64,000 bases of DNA from Amanita rubescens (lineage: Eukaryota; Basidiomycota; Agaricomycetes; Agaricales; Amanitaceae): the NCBI GenBank assembly GCA_015039365.1, contig WION01000027.1:301808-365807 (forward strand), given 5' to 3'. The notes below the pieces were generated by a model. It was not told the DNA's origin. It ran no database searches and saw only the letters and a program-made list of their open reading frames with translations. A program made the position numbers and the translations under genes. Below, in pieces: positions 1-11,155 of the stretch (the stretch's first letter is position 1; each line of letters opens with the position of its first letter).

Positions 1-2157
1 GACATTTCTTTTGTGGTTCATCCCTTCACGGATCTCGATAAGGCCGTCTGTCGCAGCAATATGTTTTGCGCTTATCGAGTACTGTAGCGCCCAAACATCG
101 TTGCCGTCGCGAATGATAGCATCGACACCTTTGAAGTTGGGCTTCACAGGTCGCCAGTAGAAGTCGCATGGTGGCTGGATGCGCGCCAGAGCAGTGGAGC
201 CTGCGATAATTTTGGCAGGCACAGGAATGTCGTGTGCTTTGCCATCACGGCTATGTGCCTTAAGTGACTCACGGGTTGGTTCAGAGAGGCGGTTGTGGGC
301 ATAATGCTCAAACAGCCATCCTGCAGCATCGCGAAAAGTTGGATGACTGCTGAGCATCCTGAAAAAAGTATGTTGTTGGGCTGCCGCCTGGTGGGCCATA
401 GCTAAGCCAAAGATGCGACAAAGAAATGGTGTTTGGATCGACAAAGCATGCTTTCCTCGCGACGTAGTATTCGGCCTGACGGTAAATATCTTAGAGGAAG
501 TCTCGTCAGCACCGAAATCCAGACTTTCGAGCCGCGGGAAAACTATTGGGAATTCGTTTGCAAGCGTGGCGGCCGCTTGTTCGACTTCGGCCTGGTAATC
601 ATCCTCCTTGGTTTTCTTGATGAGAATGTAGATGATGATCCTGGGGCTTGGTCCATATTTCTCAAAGAGGACCTTACCTTCCGGAAAATCGAGGTTGTGG
701 AGAGCGCTGGTATGAATACGTCAGTGGAACAACGGTGTGGTACACGATACCACGCACAGCAATGTTTGAAGCTCCTCCAACGACCACACGTCCATGATGT
801 ACTTACGAGCGCCAAGGCGCTTTACCCAATTCTTCCAACGACGGTGAGACGGCGAGCTTGTGTATATGACGTGGAATGCTGGCTGCTGGAAGGCCATGCA
901 AAGGCCGCGTCGACTTGATGCATCGGAATCGGAAAGTGCCCAGGTGCCTTCTGGAACTTGACTATCTGTTGTTGAATGCAAAGTTACACCGTCCTGATCG
1001 AAGAGGACAAAATTATGCTCATCGATCTGGAAAGCGACGGGGCTCTTATCATGGAGTCGACGGGCCAAAACGTAAAATAAGAATAGAGACTTTCCTATCG
1101 AACTAGATCAGCCGCCGGGACCATGCACTCGAGTCGACGCACCGATTCCTGGTTGACCTGTGACTAGCGTTGCTGACCTCTGCCCATCCGTCGTCGAGAT
1201 CTTGAGTGTATCCTGAAGAATATCGTCATATGCGAAGACATACTCGTCACGGATGAGGAGGATCTTATCCGGACGAATATTTAGATTGAGGACGCCGAAA
1301 AGCGCAAGGTCGAGAATTGAGCAGGCCATTTCACCTCTGCGGACAATCCGGTTTTCACCCCACAAATGCGTGTGGAGCTTGCGGAGTCTCGCGAGTAAGT
1401 GACTGTCGTTGGCTGAAAAGCCATGAGTTGCTGCATCATGGATGTTGGATCTGCTCACCAGAAGAGCCGGCGTTAGATTCGTTAGATGTACTTGGACTGA
1501 TTGTGGCTGATGAGATCGCGGAAACAATGACGGGAAAAGGTTTTAGGGACAGAAAAGCAGGGTGGTACGAACGCAGTCCAAATCGTGAAGTTGGTAAAGG
1601 AAAAAAGTTTTCGGGCAGAATCTCATCAGCAACGTTCAGTCGCGGAGATTTACTTCCACTCACCAGCGGCACCAGTTTCTGTTCTCACGAAAATGTGTAG
1701 ACGGTCCTTGGGAACACCTTGGGGAAAGTGCCTTGAGATGGTATCCGTAAGCTCGAGGCCCAGGTTCACGAAAAACTCGAGGGATAATCGCGGAAGACGA
1801 TCGGAAAGGGTCCCCATGGGTTTGATCCCCACAGGATTGACGAGCTACGCAGCGTGAGTGGAATGTTTGCATTGGCAATTAAAACATGCTCACTTTCCAC
1901 AGGACGATATTCGAGACATCTACACCGCGAAGAGCTACTTTCTTTCTTTGAATGAGTTCCGTCAGCTGGTACATGTTCTGTCCAGCATCTACAATAACTT
2001 GAAACGGAGTCACATCGCCTTCAAGGAGGCACCAGAGCTCGCACAGGTTGGTCGTTTGCATTGGGGGTGGAAGAAGTCCGGATGACATGTAGGAGTTATA
2101 ATAAAGAAGTTGTAGAGGGGAAAAATGAGAAGCAGCGTTGGACTGGAAGTCGCTCAT
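1..2157 (-). CDS. CRN gene A: Crinkler header with P-loop NTPase and nuclease-like C-terminus (3' end outside window)
   Basis: Multi-exon minus-strand gene. Exon 1 (2157-1894) encodes the ubiquitin-like Crinkler header, with LWCLLEGD and ending LWK. Intron 1893-1845; exon 2 (1844-1664) ends in the HIF-V type motif that closes CRN headers. A 167-nt intron (1663-1497) follows. The body carries a Walker A motif, GQPGIGKS, whose second-last glycine codon is split by a phase-1 intron (1142-1095). Another intron (757-707) leads into a frame open to base 1. That stretch contains GVDAII then VWALQYS, resembling the D...(Q/E) strands of restriction-endonuclease-like domains in CRN/RHS-type proteins. 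Known of the family: CRNs are modular header-plus-effector proteins proposed to act in the nucleus of a host or competitor. The acceptor before the body is ambiguous, because the following stretch can also be read with one more small intron. All assigned phases agree, so it looks functional within the window. The start at 2157 is chosen as the first ATG close to the header; an upstream ATG at 2244 is also in frame. Confidence 0.8.
1497..1663 (-). other. Conserved header/body intron of CRN A
   Basis: Phase-1 intron directly after the CRN header. Its first roughly 100 nt (from GTGAGTGGAAGTAAATCTCC) are almost the same as the first 100 nt of the matching introns of CRN B (61832-61664) and CRN C (63090-63373). 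The neighbouring header exons of A and B/C have diverged strongly. This is unusual, since introns normally drift faster than exons. Confidence 0.75.
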
Positions 2158-2158
2158 C

Positions 2159-2234
2159 GTAATCTGAGACCAACAATAATAGGGGCGTGACTTTAGTACT
2201 TTAGTTATTGCCGCTTTTGGTGCAGTGTTCGGAG
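2159..2234 (+). repeat. Direct repeat, left copy, flanking the PMA1 pseudogene
   Basis: Contains ACCAACAATAATAGGGGC and later CGCTTTTGGTGCAGTGTTCG. The same two blocks, in the same order and orientation, recur at 4420-4481. The left copy has an extra stretch of about 11-14 nt in the middle. It lies immediately upstream of the CRN A start codon, so it is probably part of that promoter. Confidence 0.8.
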
Positions 2235-2322
2235 CGTGAGTCACGGTGTATAAGCGCTCTCCCGCTATCTCTCACTCTGGCATCCCAATACCTGCCGCTC
2301 GTGTCAAGACAGCGGCTAGGAA

Positions 2323-4199
2323 CATTTTCGGTCCCAACCAACTAGAGAGCGCCATCCTCCAGGTATTTCCTTGCGCTGAGTAACAATGTAGTTTCTGAGT
2401 TTCATGTGGAATCCATTGTCTTGGGTCATCGAAGCAGCTGCCTTAGTTGCTATCGTCCTATCCAACGGTGATGGCAGCGTTGTTCGTCAACTCGGCGAAT
2501 GCTGTCAGGGCGCTCATATTCGCTTGCTCCCAAAGCAAAGGTTAAACGCGACAGCTCATGGTCAGAAATTGAATCCGCTAATCTCGTGCCTGGTGACGTG
2601 ATTGCATTCAAAATTGGTGAACTGACATTGTTCCCGCGGATTGTCGTCTAAGCGAGGCTGTCAATGTGTCGATCGATCAGGCTGCGCTCACTGGTGAATC
2701 ACTTCCTCAGTCCAAGAAAGCGGGTGACCAATGTTTCTCGTAAGTTCGGAGCCGTTCTCTGTTCAACGTTTTTATTCATTCTATTCGTAGCGGTCCAACA
2801 TGTAAGCAAGGTGAAGCGAAGGGTGTCGTCATCTCTACTGGTGCCAACACTTTCTTCGGTCGTGCTGCATCCCTTGTTGGTCACGATGACGATAATACTG
2901 GTCATCTACAAAAGATTTTGTCACAAATTGGAACGTTCTGCATTGCTAGCATCGGTATCTTTATCATCGCCGAAATTTTCTGCTTGTACGCTGGATTCCG
3001 CTACAAGTACCGCCGTGGTCTCAACGATATCCTCGTCCTCTTGATTGGTGGTATTCCTATTGCCATGCCGACCGTCTTATCCGTCACACTGGCCGTTGGT
3101 GCGCAACAACTTGCAAAGCACAAGGCCATTGTCACACGTATCACCGCCATTGAAGAATTGGCGGGTGTTACCATCTTGTGTTACAACAAGACCGGCACTC
3201 TGACGACGAACAAAATTGATCATTGATCGCAATACCCTTCGCACATACGGACCCTTCTCAGCAGAGGTCATCATTCTCCTATCTGCATACGCATCACGTA
3301 CAGAGAATCAGGATGCCATCGATGCCGCCGTTATAACCGCTTTGGGTGACTTGCCGCGTGCCCGCGCTGGCATCAAGATTTTGGACTTCAAGCCCTTCAA
3401 CCATATTGACAAACGCACGGAAGCTACCTACCGCGAGGAAGCAACAGGTAAACTCAGACTGAAGAGGGTCACGAAGGGCATGACGGGTATCATCATTGAG
3501 CCCCGCACGTAACAAGACCGAGGAGATTGAAAATCGTCTCGAGGCCGACATCGAGGAATTCGCTTCTTGTGGTCTCCGTGCCCTTGCCGTCGCATATGAA
3601 GAATTGGAAGATGATGATCCGGAAGCCGAAGGCAATGGCTTTGAGCTCATCGGTCTGCTCCCCGTCATCGACCCACCTCGCGAAGATACTAAATCAACAA
3701 TCGATGATGCTCTTGCTCTCGGCGTCAGGGTCAAGATGATCACTGGTGATCAGTTAGCTATTGCCAAGGAAACGGGACGTCGTCTCGGTCTCGGTGATCA
3801 GTTTTGAAGGACGGTCCACCCCCCGGCGGCAAATTCAGCTCTCTCGACGACCTGATTCTTGATGCAGACGGTTTCGCTGGCGTATTCCCCGAGCACAAGT
3901 ATGAAATAGTCAAGCGTCTTCAAGGCCTCGGTCATCTTTGCGCTATGACTGGTGACGGTGCCAACGATGCCCCAGCTCTCTCTCGTGCCAACGTCGGTAT
4001 CGCTGTCGAGGGTGCTACGGACGCTGCCCGTGGCGCAGCCGACATTGTCTTGACTGAACCAGGTCTTTCCACCATTGTCCATGCCATTCGCGGATCCCGT
4101 ATCGTCTTCCAACGATGCGCAACTACTCCATTTATGCCTGCGCCGTCACTATTCGTATCGTTGTCTGCTTCTCCATTCTGGCTTTCGCTTTCAAGTTTG
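2323..4199 (+). pseudogene. Decayed, 5'- and 3'-truncated copy of the PMA1 H+-ATPase gene
   Basis: High nucleotide similarity to the intact PMA1 gene at 30963-34204, from the FGPNQLES segment to shortly after the [15 protein letters not shown] segment. Two parental introns are retained, one shortened, so it arose by DNA duplication rather than reverse transcription. Damage seen directly: no 5' exon, several internal deletions around 2360-2530, a 5-nt insertion near 2620, a one-base insertion near 3213 that breaks the frame just after the phosphorylation motif, loss of the segment before the hinge near 3803, and a base lost near 4115. The catalytic phosphorylation aspartate codon is changed to asparagine (AAC, 3185-3187; CSDKTGT became CYNKTGT). 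After 4199 the sequence is unrelated to PMA1. No functional ATPase can be made from it. Confidence 0.95.
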
Positions 4200-4419
4200 C
4201 GCTGTTTAGGGAGATTCTACAACGTGTGGGTGATATGGAGAAGGAAACGGCGATGGGGTGGTGGTATGCTAATCTTGAGGAGTTGAGGGGTGCTGTTCGA
4301 GGTGGAGATGGGGAGCGGTGAATTGAATTGGACGCTGTCGCTGTTGTGCGCATTTACTAGAAATGGGATCTACTGTTTCACCATCTTTGCAGGTCGTTTC
4401 TCCAGGCATCGACCCTTTC

Positions 4420-4481
4420 CGTAATCAGAAACCAACAATAATAGGGGCACTTTAGTTATTATCGCTTTTGGTGCAGTGTTC
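4420..4481 (+). repeat. Direct repeat, right copy, flanking the PMA1 pseudogene
   Basis: Second copy of the 2159-2234 repeat in the same orientation, shorter by the central block. Together the copies bracket a 2.2 kb segment holding the PMA1 remnant, its novel 5' spacer (2240-2322) and a 3' spacer of unknown origin (4200-4419). Confidence 0.8.
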
Positions 4482-5043
4482 GAACTCCGCTGACAATTCG
4501 GAGCCTATACGAATAAGATCCTCTTTTTGTCTTCTATGGACACCTGCCTGTCCCACATGCCCCCTCTAATTAGCTGAGACATGTGCTCTACTGCCCTGGG
4601 TAATTAGAGCCTCTAATAGCTCCTCCTGCATCCTGCTATACATCTTCCCTAATCCTGCAATAAATTTTCAACTTTTTGTGCTGCCCCCAGCTATACTATT
4701 ATTAGTACATCTAATTAGAGTACCCTATATAGTATATGGCCCAGCAATAAAGTTCTTTCAAATTAGCCTCATTCCCATTAATCTGGCTATAAATCACAGT
4801 AAATTTGAACTTTGTTGATGTGTACTTTCAAAGTGAAGGGAGCAGAGGAAGTGATTGGAACAATTGCCTCAGCCTTGGTAGGCACCTTGTTACAAATGTA
4901 AAATTGAATTTATTTTGCATACTAAGACATTCACCCAATTTGCAATACATGTATATGTTTATATGTATGGCTTGTCTCAAGAACACATGCATACAATCAT
5001 GCAAAAACACAATTTGCATTTCAGACTTGGCCCTTGCCAGGTA
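4482..5043. other. AT-rich non-coding stretch
   Basis: No gene recognised. The sequence becomes clearly AT-rich at about 4.5 kb and remains so to about 11.2 kb. Short open frames here have no recognisable protein features. Confidence 0.6.
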
Positions 5044-5201
5044 CAGTAGACTTGCTCACAATGAGTAACCTACTAATGTATGTGTACATACAGTAGTTGC
5101 TCATATTCATCATCCTTAGGCCAAAGACAGTGCTCATAATCCATTGGAAAATGGTCATTGGTGGGAACAACTGCTAGTATGCATTATGAGCAAGTCTACT
5201 G
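5044..5201. mobile_element. 158-bp MITE, Tc1/mariner-like (TA target)
   Basis: The ends form a 20-bp inverted repeat with one mismatch: CAGTAGACTTGCTCACAATG at the left and its near-perfect complement at 5182-5201. Both sides are flanked by the dinucleotide TA (5042-5043 and 5202-5203). A TA duplication with CAGT termini is typical of Tc1/mariner-derived MITEs. It lies downstream of the stop codon of the GTPase gene. Confidence 0.75.
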
Positions 5202-5446
5202 TAACAACTTCTCTCACAATGTCTAGAACCAATGCAACTTTCATAAATAGGTATAGCTCTGGATGGAATTTGTGCAAAATGGGACAAATCATGTAGAAAG
5301 GGCTGAGGGAAGGCATAAAACATGGCATATGCTAACATGTCCTAGGTGCTGTCTTGGAAATTGATGTTGTTCATGATCCTTGCTATAGAAGTTTGAGCAG
5401 TGCATCATGGACATGAAATAAATTGTTACTCAACCACATACCGCTA

Positions 5447-8400
5447 TCAGATTTGTGCTATGAGTTCATAAATGAATCCATGTAGATCTTGATGATTAGA
5501 AGGCAAAGACACTGAAGTAATGCAAGTTTTCAGTTTCTCCACATAACCATCCCTTTTGAACTGATCCAAAGCCTCCACAATTAATTCCTCAAATGGCTGG
5601 ATTTTTTGAAACAGTAGCTTGGAAATGATTGATTTCTTGGCTGGCTTCCCTATCCAGAATGAGAGTTTTGCAATGATAGCCATTGCTTAAAAATATCAGT
5701 CCCTTCAATGAAATGTAAATAACAAGTATGCACTACCAGCTAAAATTTGACAAGAAGTAGGCTAGTTGCAGAAGCATCAATTGACAATTGCTGTATCATG
5801 TGAGGAAAGAGAAATCTTACATTTGCTGAAAATATCTGTGATTTTCTAAATAAAGTATGAAGTTGAGGCTGACAATGGAAAAAATAAAGATTCTGAATTT
5901 GACTTGGTAGTGGACCTACAAACTAGATGAAGTGTAGTACATTAGCTATGCATCACAGATGCAGGAATGTGCCTTACAGTTGCTGAGAATGGTGCTGATT
6001 TATCCCCAAACAATGAAAGTAGTTCAGGCTGATCACAGGAAGAATGAAAAATCAAGTGCAGTATTGGAGTGGACATACAATCTAATACTAGATTAGCATG
6101 GTATTGATACTTTGTGGTGTTTCTCACCTAGCAGGAATGAACTATGAGAGAATGTCAAAATTGAAAGTATATCATCTTACAATCTATGATACAGGGATGA
6201 TTGTCAATGTAGCACAGAAATAGATTTTCATTTACTTTCTGTCAAATGTATGTCAAAATGCAATGTCTTAGATGAAATCCCAATTTCACTTACTCTCTGC
6301 ATTTATGTGAAACATCATGAGAAAAAAAAGCAAAAAGAGTACTACCACTTACTTTCTGTTGTTCATAGAAAAACAAATGTTAAGAGTGTCAGGTGATGGA
6401 GGCCTGGTGTCACATACAATCTAATTATAGTAATGAGATAGAACTGAAAGAAATGTTGTCACTTACAAACTATTTATCATGAGAGGTGGCATGAGGTGAC
6501 ATGTTGGACACAAATGATGGTGTTACTCACTTTCTGTTGCTCATAAAATGTGATGAGATAAATTGCAGACCATAAAGGCTGTTGTAGTAAACTCACATGC
6601 TATTATGTAGTTGTAGGATGTGTTAAGATAAGGCCACCCAATGAAATGATGAGCTCACCCTCTGTTACAATTGATATTCATTGCTAAATTAATGTGGGGT
6701 TCCACTCACTTTCTATTAAGATAACATTTGTTGCAACTGTTGTTGCAAGAAATTGCTGAATCACTTACATCCTGTGACACATGATATCAGATCTAATAAA
6801 TTGTTCACAAAGAGAATGTAACTTTCTCTCTGTTGGTTAAGAGAAGTTGTAATTATGACAGCTTGGGTTTTTGGACACAAGTAAAAGATCACTTACTTCC
6901 TGTTAATCAGGTTTGCTTAGAGGTCCAAGTAGAGACAAGAATAACATCACTGACATGCTGTGGGTGGAACATATGTTGGCCATATTGTGAGAAGTGATGA
7001 GATGGTGGTCAGGAAAAAGCAAATGCAATATTACTCACATGCTGTTTGTAATAGAATGAGACTGCATGGTAAGGAATAAAGGTGGTGCCACTCACTTTCT
7101 GTTAACCATAGGATGAGCTGCAATGGCACTTGATAAAGGGGGGAAAAGGTATCACTCACAATCTATTGGTCATGGGATGAGCTGCAATAGGTAAAAAAAA
7201 GAATATTGGCACTCACTCCCTGTTGTACATGAGAATCCATAAGACTGCATGGCAAAGAAATGCAGCATCACTCACATACTGTTGGTCATGGGATGGAATG
7301 CAATGAGAACACATGTCAGAAAAAATGCAGTGTCACTCACTGCCTGTTGGTCATGCAAGAGACTGAATGAGACTGAATGGTAAAGAAAGAAATATGTGAC
7401 ACTCACTTCCTGTTAGTCATTGGGATGAAATACAATGAGACTGCAGGGTAGAGAAAAACATTTCAGTCTTGCTCACTTGCTATTAGTCATGGGATAAAAT
7501 GCAATGTGACTGCAGGATAAAACAAAAATGTAGTGTCACTCACATTCTGTTGGTTATGAGATGAAATGCAATGAGACTGCATGGTTAATGAAACTCACAA
7601 ACTGTTGGTCATGAGATGAAATGCAGTCAAGACTGTATGGTAAAGAAAAAATGCAATGTCCTCACTCTCTGTTGGCCATGGGATGAAACACAATAAGATT
7701 ACTCAGTAAAGAAACACATGCAGTATCACTCACAAACTGTTGTTCATGGGATTATGCTGCATGGTAAATTAAAAAATGCAGTGTCACTCACTCCCTATTT
7801 TCCATGGAATGAAACACAATGAGACTGCATGGTAAAGATAAAATGCAGCATAACTTACATACTGATGGTCATGTGAAAAAATGCCATGAGACTGCAGCAT
7901 GCTAAAGAAAACAATGCAGTGCCACTTACTCCCTGTTGGTCATGGAATGAATGTAATGACTGCATGGTAAACAATGGAGTGTCACTCACAACCTGTTGGT
8001 GATGTGAGACTTTGGGAATGCAGCATGATAGAGAAAAAAAATGTCACTCACATACTGTTGGTTGCAAGATGAAATGCAATGAGACTGCATTCTAAAGAGA
8101 AAAAATGCAGTGTCCTCACTGTCTGTTGGCCATGAGATGAAATGCTATGAGAAAATGCAGTGTCACTCACTTCCTGTTGATCATAGGATGAAATGAAATG
8201 AGACTCCATGGTAAATAAAAAATACAGTGTACTCACATACTGTTGACAAAATCCATGATGCAGTCTCATTAAATTAAAAAACGCAATGTCACTCACTTCC
8301 TGTTAGTCATGAGATGAATTGCAATGAGACTCCATGGCAAAAAACAAAATAGAGTGTCACTGACATGCTGTTGGTCATGGGATAAAAATTCAATCAGACT

Positions 8401-11155
8401 GCATTGTAAAGAAGAAAAATGCAGTGTCTGAGTCACTCACTTCCTGTTGGTCATGGGATAAGATGCCACAATGAGACTCCATTGTAAAGAAAAAGCAGTA
8501 TGACTCACTTCCTGTTGGTCATTGGATGAAATGCAATGAGACTGATAAAGAAAAATGCATTGTCACTCACATACTGTTGGTCATGGGATGAAATGCAATG
8601 AGATTGCATTGTAAAGAAAAAAATGCAATGTCACTCACAAACTGTTGGGTCATGAGATGAAACACAATGAGAATGCATAGTAAAGAAAACAAATTTAGTG
8701 TCACTTGCTTCCTTTTAAGGTATGACATAATCAGTTTGTCAGGCTGCACCAAGTGCTTCAGCATACACTCACTGTTTGACAGGAAAATGAATTAATCAGT
8801 TTGATTAGCCAGAAGGCAGCAACACAAACTCCCTGTTGTTAAGATAACAACATCTGGTATAATCCAATAAATAATGAAATTGCTCACTCTTTGTTGTTTT
8901 GCATATGTTGGGACAGCATTCAGAAAACAGACATGTAATATCACTCACTTCCTGTTGGTCATTGATGGACTGTCATTAAGGCACAAGTAGCACTTCCACT
9001 CACTGCCTGCCAAGCATGCAATACTGAGACAATCATTGCAGATGTATATGCAATTCCACTCACTCCCTGTGACATATTGAGATGACTTTCCCACACAAAA
9101 AGAGATACAGTGCAACTTACAGCCTGTTGGCCACAGGTTGTGACAGGATTATACTCTTTGGCACAGTGAATGCATTGTTGCTCACAATCTGTAAGCCATC
9201 AGATGATTGAGATGTAAGAGGACAAGATCACATACTTCCTATTAGTGAAAGAACATGGTGACACTTCTTGCAATTGGGAATATTTCATCACTTACATCCT
9301 GTATCATGATACAGGAGATGCATTACAAGTGACTTCTTGGCCAAAGAGAGTTACCACTCACTGCCTATTGATTATAGCATGAGATACAATTTTAATTGCC
9401 TCAGATAAGAGTTTAAATTACTTTCTGTTTATCAGATGGTATAATTAAATTATCACAAAAGTGCACTATCACTTACATGCTATTGCCTATTGTAATATTT
9501 CCTGGATATATAAGTAGCATCACTCACAAACTATTAGTTGTGAAGTCAATACTGATTAAAGATCAATTGAAATCACTTGCCCACTGTTGTTAAAGGCATC
9601 AGATTTACTGCAAGAAGTCGTAGGGTTACTCACATCAATGTCATTTTGTTGCTTGATACAACATTGTCTCAGGAATTATGAAACATAATTGGCAAATTCA
9701 AGTCAACATACATCATCCTTATTTGTTTAGTCAAGGCAATCATGAAAGAAAAAAATTGTGATACTCACATCAACCTTGAATTTCAAATAATACATAATTG
9801 CTGGCACTTCACTTCTTTTAAAAACATGCTTACCTCTCTGGCAATCTAGTTTCAACTTAGACTTTAGTGTATGTGAGCCTTGTTTGTACTTACCCAGTAA
9901 TGTGGAAATTTGCTCAGTACTATGATAAAGGCAGATTCCAATGAGGCTTCCTCTCGTTCCAAGACATGTCTAGACACTCAACATTTTATAAAAGAAACCC
10001 AATTTAGTGTGATACTCACTCAAGTCCAGATTTAACACAAAGGTCAAGATTGTTCATTTGTGTTGAAACAAACAGTTCTTGTAGACTGGCATCATCAATC
10101 ACATAGGCTGTCTTCTCACTCAATTCAGGACAGTCATTTTCTGGTTTATCCATATCTAGTAAAATATGGTATCTTTGTTGAAGCAGGAAATAGCTTCATT
10201 CTCACCTTCCAATCTCACATAGGCTTTTGGTGGATACTGAGAGTTCATGACTTTAGGAAGATAAGTTTTCTGAAAAGTGATCTCAGCATTCTTCCTGGCC
10301 ATGTCCCACTTAGCTTCATTATCCTCAATGTCATTCAAATTTCCAGATTCTTGGATGATTTGACCATCAAATTTGGTGAATACAACCACCAAAGGAACTG
10401 TGGTGATAATAGCTAGTTTCCAGTACCATCAGATTATTGATTGGATTCAGTGTTTACCTTTTCCTGTCCCTTTTTCAAAGAAATCCAGTTCTGAAGGCAG
10501 AATGGGGCGAGCACTGTCCATAGGTATGCAGTACCTGTTGGGATCTAGATTAGTCATTCATTCAAAACACAAAGACATGAATACCAGATTACATGCAACT
10601 GATCTTTGAGCTCAGGTGCAGCAGACCTCCTGTTGATGAAATCCAAAACAAGCTCTAATTCCTCCCTTGCACCAGACTCAAAACCTTGAGAGTCATGGAA
10701 GATAAAGTTGCTCCCTTCATATGTAATCTGATGTTCAATATCATGAATGCCTCTCTAGTGTTGCATGTGTTATGGTGAGTACATCTTTACTAAACAATTC
10801 AGCCTACCTCAATTGATGGGGTTGCATGGGCTTCATCAGGCATTAGTTTTTCATCTGAAAGGTTCTGAGGATCTCAAGTAGATTGGGTTTTGGTGTGCAA
10901 CTTACTCTCTTTATCATACACAATGATTGGCTTTGTTCCTTTTGCTACCCCACAAACCTTCTCAATGATTGTAGTCTTGCCAGCATTAGCCCTGCCTGTG
11001 ACAAGAATACGAAAGTAGGGGCATCTGAATTGCTGCCTGCGCACAGCAATGTCTTCAACATCTGCACCTGTCATGTACAGTTAACATCAAACTTTGATCA
11101 AGTTGAGTTATGCCATCTTTGACATACCAGAAGTGGCATTGGCAGTGTCTGCCAT
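5447..11155 (-). CDS. Agaricomycete G-domain GTPase-like gene with a microexon-encoded middle region
   Basis: Starts at ATG 11155. Exons read with consistent phase: 11155-11128, 11067-10906, 10854-10808, 10754-10585, 10534-10458, 10397-10206, 10155-10020, 9969-9894. They give a P-loop GTPase: G1 GRANAGKT (about residue 35), G3 HDSQG, G4 TKFD, ending in SKFPHYW. This is the expanded predicted-GTPase family of mushroom genomes, whose cellular role is not known to me. Downstream, exons shrink to 12 nt (9845-9834), 6 nt (9774-9769), 6 nt (9717-9712) and 18 nt (9651-9634), all in frame, then to a long run of 3-nt exons (separate entry). Larger exons return near 5.9-6.05 kb, encoding PELLSLFGDKSAPFSAT and PQLHTLFRKSQIFSAN, two copies of one motif. 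The last reading frame, with FEELIVEALDQF, stops at 5447. Phase across the 3'-most introns is not uniquely resolved, so the extreme C-terminus is tentative. An alternative is that the gene ends near 9.9 kb and the rest is a repeat-filled intron or flank. Confidence 0.72.
5920..9583 (-). repeat. Array of about 56 tandem short introns separated by 3-nt exons
   Basis: On the minus strand, at intervals of about 50-75 bp, the sequence has acceptor (CAG or TAG), exactly three bases, then donor (usually GTGAGTG or GTAAGTG). Examples of the three-base exons on the plus coordinate: 9581-9583, 9528-9530, 9477-9479, 8949-8951, 7276-7278, 5920-5922. Units at about 7.0-8.7 kb are plain minisatellite copies, while outer units share little beyond the splice signals. 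About 58 triplets were read in all and none is a stop codon. Distinct triplets seen include GAA, TTT, TAT, AAA, CAT, GGA, ATT, GCA, AGA, GAT, TGG. A few units have GC donors (9580, 8708 region) or damaged sites (near 6820, 8770, 8828, 8888). Whether these are really spliced one codon at a time cannot be told from DNA. Confidence 0.85.

Noticed and set aside
4115..4321. Frame extending the PMA1 remnant past its homology
   Set aside because: After 4199 the sequence is unrelated to PMA1 and the frame upstream is already broken.
6200..9600. Regularly spaced repeat array resembling CRISPR
   Set aside because: Repeats are degenerate, the conserved parts are splice signals, and the genome is eukaryotic; no cas genes.
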